A program made the translations under genes and the position numbers. The notes under the pieces were generated by a model. The model did no database searches. It was not told the origin of the DNA and saw only the letters and a list, made by a program, of their open reading frames with translations. 64,000 nt of DNA from Sorghum bicolor (lineage: Eukaryota; Streptophyta; Magnoliopsida; Poales; Poaceae). The stretch covers positions 56,841,341 to 56,905,340 of the forward strand of contig NC_012874.2 of NCBI RefSeq assembly GCF_000003195.3. Direction: 5' to 3'. Positions within the stretch are counted from its first letter, which is position 1; every line of letters begins with the position of its first letter. This document shows, piece by piece, positions 21,366 through 33,122 of this stretch.

Positions 21366-22450
21366 AAGTTGTAGATGTCAAAAAGTTATAAAACTTTGTA
21401 GTTGATAACTTTTTTATTTGAAATCATCTTGTCAATGAAAACTACGTTCAAATTTGTTAAATTTGAAATTTAAATTTTGTAAACGACATCGCGGATGGAG
21501 AAACAACCAATATAAAACTTGTACTAGATCTTAAAATGTTTTGAAACTTTTTAGTTGACAACGTTTTCATTAAATTTGCTTAAGTTCTCAAACAATCAAT
21601 ATATTCTTAGTTTAGGATAATATGTGGGAAACCAAATTCTAATATAGATAAAAGTGAATGATGAGTGAATTGGTGGAGGGGGCTACACATAAGGCAGTGG
21701 TCATGGGATCTAAGTCCTACCAACCGTGTAGCTGGCGTGTTGCTACACATAAGGCAGTGGTCATGGGATCTAAGTCCTACCAACCGTGTAGCTGGCGTGT
21801 TTTTAAAAATGCATGACTTGAGACTTCGACGGAGACAAGCTGATGGTTAGTCAATGAGCCTTTCCTAGGATTAAAATCTTTTTTATTATTGTTAAAACCT
21901 TATGTGCCATAAGTGTTTTAAAATAGCTGTAACTTTTTTTTTACAGCAGCTATAAAGCTATAGCTGGCTAGCTGCGCTATAGCACGTGCTATGACAGATA
22001 GTATTTTTATAAAAAAGCATAAAAAATGTCTGTAATTGATGAAAAAAACATGATAAATATAAAATTCGATAAACATAAATTCCACAAGTCTAGGTAACAT
22101 TACCAATATGACATTACAATATATATCGTTCATGAAACACCATAGTTTAATTGTTAAAAATATCAAATTAGTAGCAAATGATAAGTAGAAAATAATTAGT
22201 AAGAAATGATAAGTAGTCAAAATATGAAACAGCCTATTTTAACGCAAGCCGCGTAACACAGAATAGCGGTCAAACTTTGCATAGCTGCACCAAGAGCAAT
22301 AGCTTAGTGTCAATCCCTCCGAGCCGTTGTATGTAGCGCCGCTATACCTGGCTTCTGCCTTCAAATTTGCATGATATATACCTTGAAATTCAAGTCAAGC
22401 ATATGTGCTTGCTTGCCGCTGGCTTTTATTATTATCCAATTCGCTGGAAT
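21366..22450. other. Intergenic DNA with old transposon-like words, no gene seen
   Basis: AT-rich. The first part has CAAAAAGTTATAAAACTTTG-type words common inside grass CACTA/MITE sequences. The part around 21930-22010 (AGCTATAGCTGGCTAGCTG) has short self-complementary stretches. No coding signal. Confidence 0.45.
21682..21800. repeat. Perfect 60-bp tandem duplication
   Basis: The segment GCTACACATAAGGCAGTGG...GCTGGCGTGT at 21682-21740 repeats without any difference at 21742-21800. Confidence 0.95.
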
Positions 22451-22454
22451 GCAT

Positions 22455-22464
22455 CATATATATG
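22455..22464 (+). promoter_or_regulatory. TATA box of LEA_2 gene 2
   Basis: CATATATATG about 45 bp upstream of the start codon at 22505, the only clear TATA-like word close to the gene. Confidence 0.4.
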
Positions 22465-22504
22465 GCGGGCAATCGATCGACGGAGCTAGCTAGCAACAAT
22501 ATGC

Positions 22505-23104
22505 ATGTGGTATGGTATGGGCGCCCCTAATAGTAACAGCATTATCCGTCCGTCTCGCCGCCGCATCAGATGGAGAACCAAGCACTACCTCTCCGTAGCC
22601 ATGGTGGGAGCCCTGGTGGCCATCGCCCTTGTGGCGGCCATCTCCATCAGCCTCGCCCCGGCGCACCTCGCCTTCTCCATCGCCGACGCCAACGTAGCCA
22701 TCTACGGGCCCATCATCAACAACCACAGCAGCTATACGCACCTCAACTTCACCCTGGTGGCCAACAACTCGAGCCCGCGCACGGCGGTGTGGTACGGCCG
22801 CATGACCAGCGAGATATCGTACGACCCGGCCACCACGGTGTGGGTCCGGTACGGCAGGGGAACCGACCAGCTGGTGCGGCCGGACCTGTGGCAGAAGCCC
22901 CTCAGCTTGGTTCGCTTCCACTTCTCGGCTGACTACGGCTACAACGAGCACACCCCGTACGCGGTGGATGTCTGCCGGATAGTGATAGTGTCCAAGGTCC
23001 GGTTCGCCTGGCATGGCCTGCCCACACTGCCCTATACCGTCCGCTTCTCCTGCGAGCCTGTAAACTTCAACGACAACACGAATTTCCCCGTCATATGTGC
23101 CTAG
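22505..23104 (+). CDS. LEA_2/NHL-type single-pass membrane protein (gene 2)
   Basis: Single-exon frame of 199 residues, GC-rich. A basic N-terminus (RPSRRRIRWRTKHY) precedes one membrane span at about residues 30-53 (VAMVGALVAIALVAAISI). The outer domain has NFTLVANNSS, a layout typical of the LEA_2 fold in NDR1/HIN1-like proteins (a beta-rich domain after the membrane anchor). NFT, NNS and NHS are possible glycosylation sites. Met at 22505 or at 22517 could be the start. It shares architecture but little sequence with gene 1, on the opposite strand 11 kb away, suggesting an old tandem family. It has no visible stop or frameshift, so it is likely functional. Role in defence or stress is inferred from the family only. 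Confidence 0.75.
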   Translation: MWYGMGAPNSNSIIRPSRRRIRWRTKHYLSVAMVGALVAIALVAAISISLAPAHLAFSIADANVAIYGPIINNHSSYTHLNFTLVANNSSPRTAVWYGRMTSEISYDPATTVWVRYGRGTDQLVRPDLWQKPLSLVRFHFSADYGYNEHTPYAVDVCRIVIVSKVRFAWHGLPTLPYTVRFSCEPVNFNDNTNFPVICA

Positions 23105-23455
23105 CTACCTGCGTATGTTTTTGTGCTGGCTTCTATCTTCTCTTTTTTTCCTCTTTTCCACCTCTCCGTCCTGTCTATTTTTTTTTTCTTTCTGGATTTT
23201 GTGGATCGATTGAAATAATGTTGACATATATACAGAAGTTTCTTTATCATTAGTTGTGTGTGTTTGTGTGTATACACACTCTTATGCCTGTGTGTGTTTA
23301 TTACTTCCCACCCGATGGATAAACACAGACGTTCCTCTGTTTGCCATCCGTTTACAAGAATATTTTCGTTGCTCAATTAAGGACCAAACCACTGCAGAAA
23401 CCAACATCCAAGATAGCACTTTCTCCGGTGGTTTAATGGAATTGGACGGTGATAC
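23105..23455. other. 3' flank of LEA_2 gene 2
   Basis: Contains a pyrimidine-rich run (TTTTTTTTTCTTTC near 23180) and a GTGTGT/TATACACAC stretch near 23255-23280. It is probably 3' untranslated and intergenic sequence. No gene. Confidence 0.5.
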
Positions 23456-23911
23456 CACTACTGGAAACGTAACCTTTGCCGAGTATAAGAGGCTTTGCCG
23501 AGTACCAGTTGTCGAGCACTCAGTAAAGAAAAGCGCTTGATAAAGAACATTTTGCCGAATACCTTGCACTCAGCAGAGTTGAGCACTCGGCAAAGAGCCA
23601 CTTTGTCGAGCGTCGGGCACTTGGCAAAGGGCTACTTTGCCGAGCGCCGGGCACTTGGCAAAGATGGACCCTCAACAAAGACGGGTATAGGTGATGGCGG
23701 TCGCACCCACCGTCAGTCTTTGTCGAGTTCCCACCGTCGGACACTCGGCAAAGTTTAAATTTTTTTAATAATTTCTTTGTCCAGTCCTCTATCCCGGCAC
23801 TAGGCAAAGTCAGTCTTCGTTGAGTGCCAAGTTAGGCACTCGGAAAAGTTTTTAATTTTTAGACACTCGGCAAAGCCTTAAATTTTTTAAAATAATTTCT
23901 TTGCCGAGTGT
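23456..23911. mobile_element. CACTA-D: left end of a CACTA element (TTTGCCGAGTG type)
   Basis: Starts with CACTACTGGAAAC at 23456, preceded by TAC (possible 3-bp target copy). About ten subterminal repeats TTTGCCGAGTG / CACTCGGCAAAG follow. The sequence then changes at about 23911 to a different CACTA end (CACTA-E). No matching right end is in the window, so CACTA-E seems inserted in it or the rest is deleted. Confidence 0.75.
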
Positions 23912-24270
23912 TACTACCGGAGCGCCGGCCTTTGCCATGTGCCCGCGCGTTTGCCGTGATTAACACACGGCAAAGGTTGAGGTTGCCGCGTGCCCAAAAA
24001 AAGCAGACGGCAAACGCTAGGCACACGATATACATGGCCTTTGCCGTGTGTTATAAACGGCAAACACCTGGCGCACGGCAAACTCAAATCTTTAACGTGA
24101 GCACCACACGGCAAAAACTAACTCCACACTAACGCCCACCCCCTCCGTCATTTTTTGCCGTGAGCGGCCGTGGGACACACGGCAAAGCCTGTGTTTGCCG
24201 TGTGCTTGGCCGTGGCACACGGCAAACCAAATCTTTGCCGCGTGCCTTTTTGTTCAGTACATGGCGAATC

Positions 24271-25180
24271 ATTTATCTTTTTTCAGATGTTGCCTTCCAT
24301 ATTTTTTCTTGTCTACACACTCACCATTTGTAACTCCATATTCAAATTTCATAAAATTTGAAACATGTTTGCTATATTTTTGCAATTAACAGCATTTAAT
24401 TCTATTTTTCTGGATGCAGTCAAATTTGAACTACGACCTAGTGAAATTGTTGGAAAAATATGTGAGAAAAATGATTTTCATGTTACCCAACCATGTCTAA
24501 GAACCCACATTTGAAATGGAAATGACTTTCGAATGCCATGGTTAGGAGACACGACGCCGAACATGCGTCGGTACTTTTCAAAAATTTTAATAAATGTTAT
24601 TTGATCCCGTAAATTGTGAAACTTGTACATATGTCATGTTATCATACATAGAGGTCATAAAAAAAGTTTGGGGAGATTTCGAACAAGTTGCCTTATATGA
24701 TGTGTAGAAACCAAACAATCTTCGAAGAAGTTTTAGAGAGTTATGAGTGAAGGAGTATGAGTTGAAGTAGATTCGACTTTCATATTTGAGTTTGATTTCG
24801 AAACTTTTTCTATAGGCACAAGTTTGAGAGAGTTATGAGTGAAGGAGTATGAGTTGAAGTAGATTCGACTTTCATATTTGAGTTTGATTTCAAAACTTTT
24901 TCTATAGGCACTACACCACATGGTTGTGTCGTGTCCACATTTGGGAATTTTTCGGAATCGTTTGCTATTTCTTAATTATTTTCAGAATTTATTGATTTTG
25001 AAACGAGAAAATTCGAATTAAAGAAATAAACACAAGAAATAATGGTGTAATACGTTTGTAAACATGGAATATACATTGTGAAGTTCATTTGACTAAGAAA
25101 TTACATAAAAAATTGATTTATTAAGTAAATATACAATGTTGTTTAATATGTTTGTAAATATAAAATGTTGTTTAGTGTTT
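24271..25180. other. AT-rich interior of CACTA-E, no gene seen
   Basis: No coding signal. It separates two groups of subterminal-type repeats and includes the 92-bp tandem duplication listed separately. Confidence 0.5.
24740..24923. repeat. 92-bp tandem duplication
   Basis: GTTATGAGTGAAGGAGTATG starts at 24740 and again at 24832. The two units are nearly identical through TTTTTCTATAGGCAC. Confidence 0.9.
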
Positions 25181-25253
25181 GCCGTGTGCCACTTTAACCA
25201 GCACACGGCAAAGAGGTTTTAAATAGGAAAAAATAAATAAAAGCAAAAAAAGT

Positions 25254-26213
25254 GTTCGACGTGTGCCACATCACGGCACACGGCAAAGAGGCCATGTTTG
25301 CCGTGTGCTCCTAATCTAGCACACAACAAACCCCCCTCGGGCCTTATCCACGCGCCCCCAGGCCCCAGCGCCCCCTGCCTGCCCCCCATCACCCCGCACT
25401 GCCCTGCTGCGCCCCTACCGCGCCGCTGACCGCCGCTGCCGCGCCCCCTGCCGCGCCGCCAACCTCCCCCCACCATACCACGCCCGCCCCCTATCGCGCC
25501 CCCACCGCTCCCTGCCCCCCGCGCGGCCACCGTCCTCTGCACGACCCGCCACCGCCGCCGCAGCGCGCGCCGCTGCCCTCTCTGCGCCACCACCACCCCC
25601 TGCACCCCGTGCCCACTCTTGGCCAGAGCCCGGAGGCGCCTAGCGGGGTGGTGCACGGCGGTCGGCGCCTCGGCTGTCTCCTCCCTCTCCGTACTGTAGC
25701 AAAGGTATTGTCATTGAACTATTTTTCACCAAATCTCTAACCCTAACTCAATTAGAGAACAAAGATGAATTAGTTGATTACTACTTATACAGAGACGAAT
25801 GAATTGATGTAGCGGTGAGAACATATATTGATGTCTACCATCGTGCCGTTGTGTTAGTCGGCCATCGTGTCGTTGTGTTTGACGGCCATCGTGCCGCTGT
25901 TTTGTTGCAGGTTTTGGAAACCTCCTTGTGTAGGGGAGATGCTGCCGAAATTTTCATTTGACACTATTATTTTTGTAGGAAAACATTAGGTCGTGGGAGC
26001 AGAGACGTTCCTCGGAGCTGTGGGCCTGCCTGCACCGCTAGCCTCACTCCACCGCCACCCAAGGTATAACCACACTTTGTATTTGTGTCGTAGTTTACGT
26101 AACCGAGTTAGGCGTCTCCCGTTTGAAAGAGATATGGTTAGAAATGACTGTATCTCTTTCGAATAGTCCACATTATTTGGACAGCCCGAGAATGCGTAGA
26201 TGGGGTTAGTTTC
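25254..26213. repeat. Duplicated CACTA-E flank, copy 1
   Basis: Matches 38154-39111 at about 98% (about 20 differences counted by eye). It includes subterminal repeats, the GC-rich leader and the outer arm of the TNP2 hairpin. It ends with GTTTC (26209-26213), the left target-site copy of Gypsy-1. Confidence 0.9.
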
Positions 26214-26911
26214 TGTTGGTGCAAAAGCTGATCTGCAAACACAAAGGGCTAATACCCGATTTAAACGTTAAGGCGTGCCAGCCGATTTGACCTTACAATC
26301 GGCAAAGGTGGTAACTCGAATACTTTGGTCCCGACAACAGCGATGCGCCCGGATGTCACGGCCAAGAGGTATTCACGCGGAACTTGAGAACACGCCGAGC
26401 TTAAGTCGACGAATTCCTAAGAACTCGTAGTAAAAAGGAAAAAAAGTATGACGAAGTCGTCGAAAAAGTAGATGCTTGGAATATGAGTAAAAACGTGTGT
26501 TTGATTGATTGATAGATATCCCATTACAAGGCCCTAGGGTCTACATTTATACCCTGCTCAAAGAGCTACAACCAAACACGACTAGAACTCGAATTCCAAA
26601 TTACACAGAATCCGTATACAAAACGATTTAAATAACTAAGGAAAACATAAAGCCATCCCCCGTGACAAACTGGAACTCCTCCACAAACCGATCGACAACT
26701 TCCAAACTCTCCCTTCATAGCATCGGCGGGCTCCCTTGTCGTAGCCATCGGCACAGACACATCATCACCTACGGACTTAGTCACGCTCAACCATCCTTCC
26801 ATCGGCAACCACCTTCATCGGCAACTCACCCTGCAGATCAAGCACCATCATCTCATCTTGCCGATCCACACTTTACCAATCATGGACACGTGCCCAAAAA
26901 CGGTGTCAACA
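26214..26911 (-). repeat. Left (3') LTR of Gypsy-1, 698 bp
   Basis: Begins TGTTGGTGC and ends GTGTCAACA. It differs at about 3 positions from the solo LTR at 39112-39809, but at about 6 of 234 positions from the partial right LTR. It contains seven copies of GCCGAT/ATCGGC. Confidence 0.9.
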
Positions 26912-27557
26912 CATGCCCCCCAATTTCGGAGTATGAAATCATTAATGCTCCGAAATTCTCTGCAGTAATGATGCCTTTTTTTCCGCAATTAATGCTCCTA
27001 AGCTGGTAACAGACAGCCTCAAGCCGAACAACTCCGATCCTATTCTTCTGCAGATTTCTCGAAATCCTCAACTTCCCCAAACGGACATTTCCACTTTGGT
27101 CGCATATCGGCAATATGACCGTTACAGAAACTTGCCGATGGACATCCATATCTTATCCCTCCAAACGGCTACCTCCACATCACTCTCCCATTAGCAATAT
27201 GACCGTTACCAGGCGCTACCGATGGAACGACCAGGAGATCTCGCACAGTAAAATATCTTTGGATAATGACCGCTTCCTGTCCAATCACCTGCACAATCCC
27301 TTGATTACCGTGCGAACAGTTACCAAATCTGCTTGAGTACCCTCGGATTTCACGGATACGGTGAAGAGATAAGTCAATTTTACCCTTGCCCGTTTTGTCC
27401 TATAAATAGTTCCTTCTCGGCTACTCCTCCTCCATCACATCATTCCACACCCTCAACTTTACTTTCCCGGCGGCGGCGCTGTTCAAGAGCTCCAAGATCT
27501 CCGACGAAGCCCTTCTCCACCAACTCCGAAGCCCTCGATCATCCTCCTCGTGACAAG

Positions 27558-30500
27558 ATGGCCGTCAACTTCATCGTTCCTGAGGTCAGTTCTTCACTCC
27601 ATCCTTCGTACCTCTTTCGCACCCCTGTTCATCCGCAATCCATTTTACTGAGTATCTTCTTTTTCTTTCTTTGTTTCTTTCTTTTTTACCTCCACTAGGA
27701 ATCGTCTAACAAAATTGTCATCCCTACCGATCAACCACACCTCCAATGCCTTGGCCCGTTAGGGGATCTAGATCCAACCGACCTCATTAACGCAGAAACC
27801 AACAGAATCCCTTTTAGAGCCGAGAATTTTTCTTTAGATCTGTGGAAGGATACTTTCCGTTCTTGGCCTAGCCCTACCGTGGGGTGGAAGGATTGGTTCT
27901 TGAGGGTCAGCAATTCAATTGAAGTCCAATGGGGCGAGAGAAAGCTAGACCAATGCATTAGGTTGTCTATTGCCGATATGCACAGAAATGAATCACTGCT
28001 GATAGCTGCATCATATTTCTGGTCAGACACGCTCAATGCTTTTGTCTTTGGCCACGGCCCTGCTTCCCCTACACTTGCCGATGTGGCTATGCTTACGGGC
28101 CTAGATGTATCTTCTGCCGATAGCACCCATTTCTTTGATACTAAACCCAAGGCCAATGTAGAAACTCGTGCTATCGGCGGTTGGTCGGGGTACATCCAAA
28201 AGTACAGCAAAACGGGCCCTGTCAACATAAAAGAGCAGACCTGCTTCCTGAACATGTGGCTAGACAAATTCGTGTTTTGTGGCCGATCGGCAGCACCAAC
28301 CTCAGTCTACTTAGCAGCAGCGGAAAATCTAGCCAATGGTGGCCGATTTCCCCTTGGCCGATATCTGCTTGGTACACCTTACCACCTCCTTCACCAAGTG
28401 ACTAGGAAACTCTTACTTGGCCAGTCTATCGGCAACTTAGGAGGTCCTTGGTGGTTCATCAACATGTGGCTCAATCTCCATCTGCACAAGCGTCTGGAGT
28501 TCAACCTCTTTGCAAAGCGCTTTCCAAGGGACATAGCCGAGAACTATGTATTGGATGAAGAAGAATCGGCAACACGCCCTCCCTTGAACTTCGGTGAAGC
28601 TGTCATAGTTTTGCCTGGTACGGGGGGTAATCCAGATCAGGTCAGCCGATTCTTCCAAACTTTGTATGAAGGTTTGGCCAAAGACGAGCGAGCATGGTTG
28701 GCCTATGATGACCCAGACAGTATGCTTCCCCTGGTTTTCAACCCGTTCAACGACGCTCTTGAGAAGGACAACGAAGTGATGATGGCATTGGTGACCCCCA
28801 GAGCCATACCGGTGAATTTCTTTGGTAGTGGGAAAACCTCCCCTCAGACTTATGAGTTCTACAATCCATTGGCACTAGCTCGTCAGTTAGCTTTCGGCTA
28901 GCTGCCGATTGCACTCTGCTATGCCGATGTGATAAAACCTAGGGAAACCATCACCAGCCTCCTTGAATGGATTTGAGTAGCCAAACTACCATCGGGTGCC
29001 GATACAGATGTAGACTTATCTGAGTGGGTTCCATCCGCCTTCATCACTCAGGCATACAAGCAGTGGTGGGCAGAATGGAAGGAGCATCTATTCTACAAAT
29101 CGGCCCTCACGTACCGCGGTATGATCGACCCCGAGTACAAAGTCCCCGATGATACTGTAAGTATCTTTAAACTAATGTTCCAATTCTTCCAATTTCATTT
29201 CCATCGGTGATTTACTTTTGTATCATCTTGCAGGTCGACACCCCTCCATCGGTCAGTAGGAGTGGCAAGCCGATTGACCTGTTCCCATCAGGCCCAATCT
29301 CCTCAATCAGCAACAACGCTCCTACCCTGGCCGCCATCATGCATCGAGGTGTACGCCTCAAGAAATTCACTACCAAGAGAACTTAGACATCACCATCGGT
29401 AGCTGCTTCCACTCTAGCACAGGCTTTCAAGCTAACTGTTAAACCTCTTCATTTATACCAATCTTCCTTTTACATCTTGCTACTTCAGTATTCACAAATT
29501 TCCTCTTCTGTATCAGCAAACCAGCGCATCGGCAAGGATCAAAAGCAAAGGTGCCGATGCTCCCCAGTCCAGCCAGCAAAAGAGAAAAGGTGCTAAGAGT
29601 ACCAAGGCACATGCAAAGCGCCAGAAAGTAGCAACTCCTCCTCCGGTATCTCCCATTCCAGTGGAATCTTCTCCTTCTCCCCCAGAAACAGAGACTCAAC
29701 AAGTACCGTCTCCCCCTCAATTGCAAGAAGCACCGCAAGCAGAAGAACCCCAGCAGGAAGAACCTCAATCAGAAACACCCCAGCCAGAAAACGCACCAGC
29801 CGATGTAGGCGAACAAACTACCGATCTGGCAGGTTCGATCATATCATCGGTAGTTTCTTCAATTCAGACAAGCACTGTCCCTCCTCAAGGTAACACATTT
29901 TATAGCATCATTGCCGATGAACTTATTCTTTTTCGGTCTTATAATTTCTTCTGTTAACTTTCAGCCGACGTAGTTCCATCGGCAACCCTGGCCGATCAAC
30001 CTATGGCTCCATCGGCATCTTCCAGTCAAAGGCGAGAGATCGCCTTGAAGCAAATAAGCCATCCAATCTCTATCAGTATTATTTGCCAATGTTCTGACCA
30101 TATAATAACTTACTTTGTTTTCCTTTCCAGGAGCAGGATTCTCCCGACAGCCTATTCTCCTTCGCCATTGACATTTCTGAAGACGAAGGTGAGGAAGCAA
30201 GTTCCTCCCGGGCAGTCGGGATCGCATCGGCAGAGATCAGGGCTAAGCTGGAAGAACTATCGGCTCTCCTTCATCAAGACACGGCTCAACTGGTCGATGA
30301 CTCTGATCCGGCCAAGGTTCTGTTCAAGACCCTCAGAGGCCAGATTCCTGCCGATGTCGAAGAAATCCTTTTCCAGGCCGCACATCTGGAGAGTCGTCAG
30401 TTGCAGTACCAGAGGGCCGCCCAGCGTCTTGCCGATAGAGCTACTCAGACCCGGCTCTCTGAGGAGATGATGAAAGAGAAGCTCTTGACCGATGAGAAGC

Positions 30501-30826
30501 ACAAGAACATCGGTACCTTGAAGTCCTCAGGAGACGCACTGAAGCAGAAGATCTCCGATTTATCGGCCAAGAGAGAAGCTCTGCTGGCAGAACTCAAGCC
30601 AGTGGAGGACGCTCTATCTCAAGTCCGACAGGAAGAGAGTCAGCTGCCAGAGACCATCAAACTCCTTGAACAAGAACGGAATGCCCATGGTCCCAAAGCA
30701 CTGCAGTTGAAGAAGAAGCTGAAGCCGATAGAAGGCTCTGTCGACGAAGACGTCAAAGAGATAGAAGCAGCCAACCAAATCCGTCTACGTGCCATATCGG
30801 CCATCCAAGCGCTGCTAAGCATGTGA
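27558..30826 (+). pseudogene. PMD (plant mobile domain) plus coiled-coil gene, antisense inside Gypsy-1
   Basis: Six exons join in frame: 27558-27584 (MAVNFIVPE), 27699-29156 (PMD domain; VGWKDWFLRV, PTLADVAMLTGLDV, RAIGGWSGYI, WFINMWLNLHLHKR), 29234-29398, 29517-29889 (Lys-rich then Pro/Gln-rich linker), 29965-30050 and 30131-30826 (long coiled coil ending AISAIQALLSM). The sum is 935 codons. GT..AG borders are present except the donor after 30050. Stops at 28899-28901, 28974-28976 and 29384-29386 inactivate this copy. PMD proteins (PF10536, MAIN-like family) are found in plant host genes involved in silencing and in several transposons, and additional antisense frames between pol and the 3' LTR are known in Tat-type elements. 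Function here is unknown. Confidence 0.8.
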
Positions 30827-30985
30827 GCTCTTCATCGGCAACATACCCGCTTCTCCCTGCTTTCCAGCTATTTTGATGTTTTAGTCTAGCCGATAGGACT
30901 GTTATCGCCAACCTTTTGAAACATTAAGTCCCGCCCCAAACATATTTTACTCCAGCCGATAGGAATGTTATCGGCACTTAAACTT

Positions 30986-31492
30986 TTATGCATCGACCCA
31001 TATGCTGGGGTAGTACTTCTTTAGATATTTGCCGTTTAATGCTCTGGAAAATTCAGCTCCTTCGAGAGTTTCTAAAATGTAGGCGTTACCAGGAGCCGAT
31101 CGACTTATCCGATAAGGACCCTCCCAATTGGGAGACCACTTTCCAAACTTCGAACTTTTAGTCCCGATTGGTAAAATTAATTTCCATACCAAGTCTCCAT
31201 CGGCAAACTCCTTAGCCTTCACTTTCTTGTCATACCATCTAGCAACTCTCTTCTTATTCTCTTCTATACTCATCAAGGCCCTCAGCCGATGCCCTGCTAG
31301 ATCATCCAACTCGTCTGTCATCAAAGTAGCATAATCATCGGCAGCTAACTGATCTTGAAAAGATAATCGCCTAGACCCAGTCTTAATCTCCCAAGGTAAT
31401 ACTGCATCATGCCCATACACTAACTGATAGGGTGAAACCTTGGTTGACCCATGACAAGTCATCCGGTATGACCACAAAGCCTCATTTAACAA
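30986..31492 (-). pseudogene. Gypsy-1 integrase C-terminal part
   Basis: A 168-residue frame with the motifs ALWSYRMTCHGSTKVSPYQL and GPYRISRS..NAYIL, which follow the catalytic core in Tat-type integrases. It ends KKYYPSIWVDA. The stretch between it and the core (31493-31682) holds the second catalytic region in broken frames. Confidence 0.8.
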
Positions 31493-31682
31493 CGTGTGCC
31501 ACCGCTTAGGATTTTCTTCAATTTTTGTTTGATGAGCTTGATAATTCCCTTGTTAGACGCCTTGGCCTGCCCATTAGCTTGACATAATAAGGAGAAGAGT
31601 TCAGCACCTTAATTCCCATACCAATTGCGAATTCATCAAATTCCCCTGATGTGAACATAGTACCCTGATCGGTAGTAATTGT

Positions 31683-33122
31683 CTAAGGAATCCCAAATCG
31701 GTAAATAATGTGCTCCTTAACAAAATCAATCATATTGGCCGAGGTGACTTTCTTCAACGGAATAGCTTCAACCCATTTAGTGAAATAATCGGTGGCAACT
31801 AGGATAAACTTATGCCCTTTGCTAGATGGTGGATAAATCTGGCCGATCAAATCAATAGCCCATCTCCGGAACGGCCAAGGTTTGATAATAGGATTCATAG
31901 CCGATGCGGGTGCTCTTTGAATATTGCCAAATTTTTGACATCCTTGACACCCTTTGAAATATTTAAAGCAATCCTCAAGTATGGTCGGCCAGTAATACCC
32001 ATTCCTTCTAATCATCCATTTCATCTTGAAAGCCGACTGATGTGCTCCACACACCCCTTCATGGATTTCTGCCATCAAACTTCTAGCTTCATCATCACCC
32101 AAGCATCGGAGAAGAATCCCATCAATAGTTCGGTAGTACAATTCATCTTTGAGGAGCACATACTTGGTGGCCTGAAACCGAACCCGCCTTTCAACTCTCT
32201 TAGACGGATCTTTCAAATAATCAACAATTTCTTTCCTCCATTCATCGGCACCAATTGCCGATATCGCATCAATCATAGGCTGATATCCCGAGGCATGCTG
32301 AGCCAGCCGATTGGCCTCTTCATTATGCAATCGAGGAACATACTCTAATCGGAAATCCTTGAATTCCTTCAATAATTGCATACTCCGCTCGTAATAATTT
32401 ATGAGAACTTCACTTCGGCATTCATAGCTTCCAGCCAATTGATTTATAACTAGCATAGAATCCCCGAAGATATCGACGGCATCAGCATGAACCTCTCTCA
32501 ACAACTCTAATCCCTTTATTAAAGCTTGACACTCAGCTTGATTATTCGTTGACGTAGCAACAATCGGCAAGGAAAACTCATACTTCCTCCCCCGAGGGGA
32601 AATTAATACTATACCGATTCCTGCCCCCCGGTCACATGTAGATCCATCAAAGAACAGCGTCCAAGGTACAATTTCCAAAGCTTCCACTGCGCCACAATGT
32701 TGAGTTACCAAATCGGCCATAATCTGCCCTTTAACCGCCTTAGCCGATTCATAACGCAAATCGAACTCCGACAGCGCCAAAATCCATTTACCGATTCTGC
32801 CACTCATAATCGGCATGGATAGCATGTACCGGACCACATCATCTTTGCAAATAACGGTGCATTCGGCCGATAGCAAGTAGTGCCTTAACTTGATACAAGA
32901 GAAATATAGGCACAAGCACAATTTCTCAATAGCCGAATACCTGGTCTTAGCATCAATCAATCTCCTGCTCAAATAATAAATTACACGCTCCTTCCCTTCA
33001 AACTCTTGAATTAAAGCCGAACCGATGACCATCTCATCGGTAGACAAATACAATTTGAAGGGCTTCCCTTGCTGAGGTGGAATCAGAACTGGAGGATTTA
33101 CTAAATAATTTCTTGATTTCAT
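31683..33122 (-). pseudogene. Gypsy-1 RNase H, second RNase H and integrase N-terminal part
   Basis: A 479-residue frame. First a gypsy RNase H (FKLYLSTDEMVIGSALIQ, where the first catalytic Asp position reads S-T-D), then the extra plant-type RNase H (LFFDGSTCDRGAGIGIVL, NNQAECQALIKGLEL), then the HHCC integrase finger (HEGVCGAHQS..CQGCQKF) and the start of the core (AIDLIGQI, VATDYFTKWVEAIP). It ends in a stop at 31683-31685, inside the core. The order RT, RNase H, second RNase H, integrase is the Tat arrangement. Confidence 0.85.

Noticed and set aside
22490..23014. 174-codon minus-strand frame opposite LEA_2 gene 2
   Set aside because: Shadow frame of the plus-strand gene with no recognisable features.
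25219..25656. 145-149 codon frames in 25219-25656 and 38107-38556
   Set aside because: Both are copies of the same GC-rich CACTA-E leader; Gly/Arg/Ala-rich, low complexity, not a protein family.
26566..26808. 80-codon minus-strand frame present twice (also 39464-39706)
   Set aside because: It lies in the Gypsy-1 LTR and its solo copy, so repetition does not show selection.
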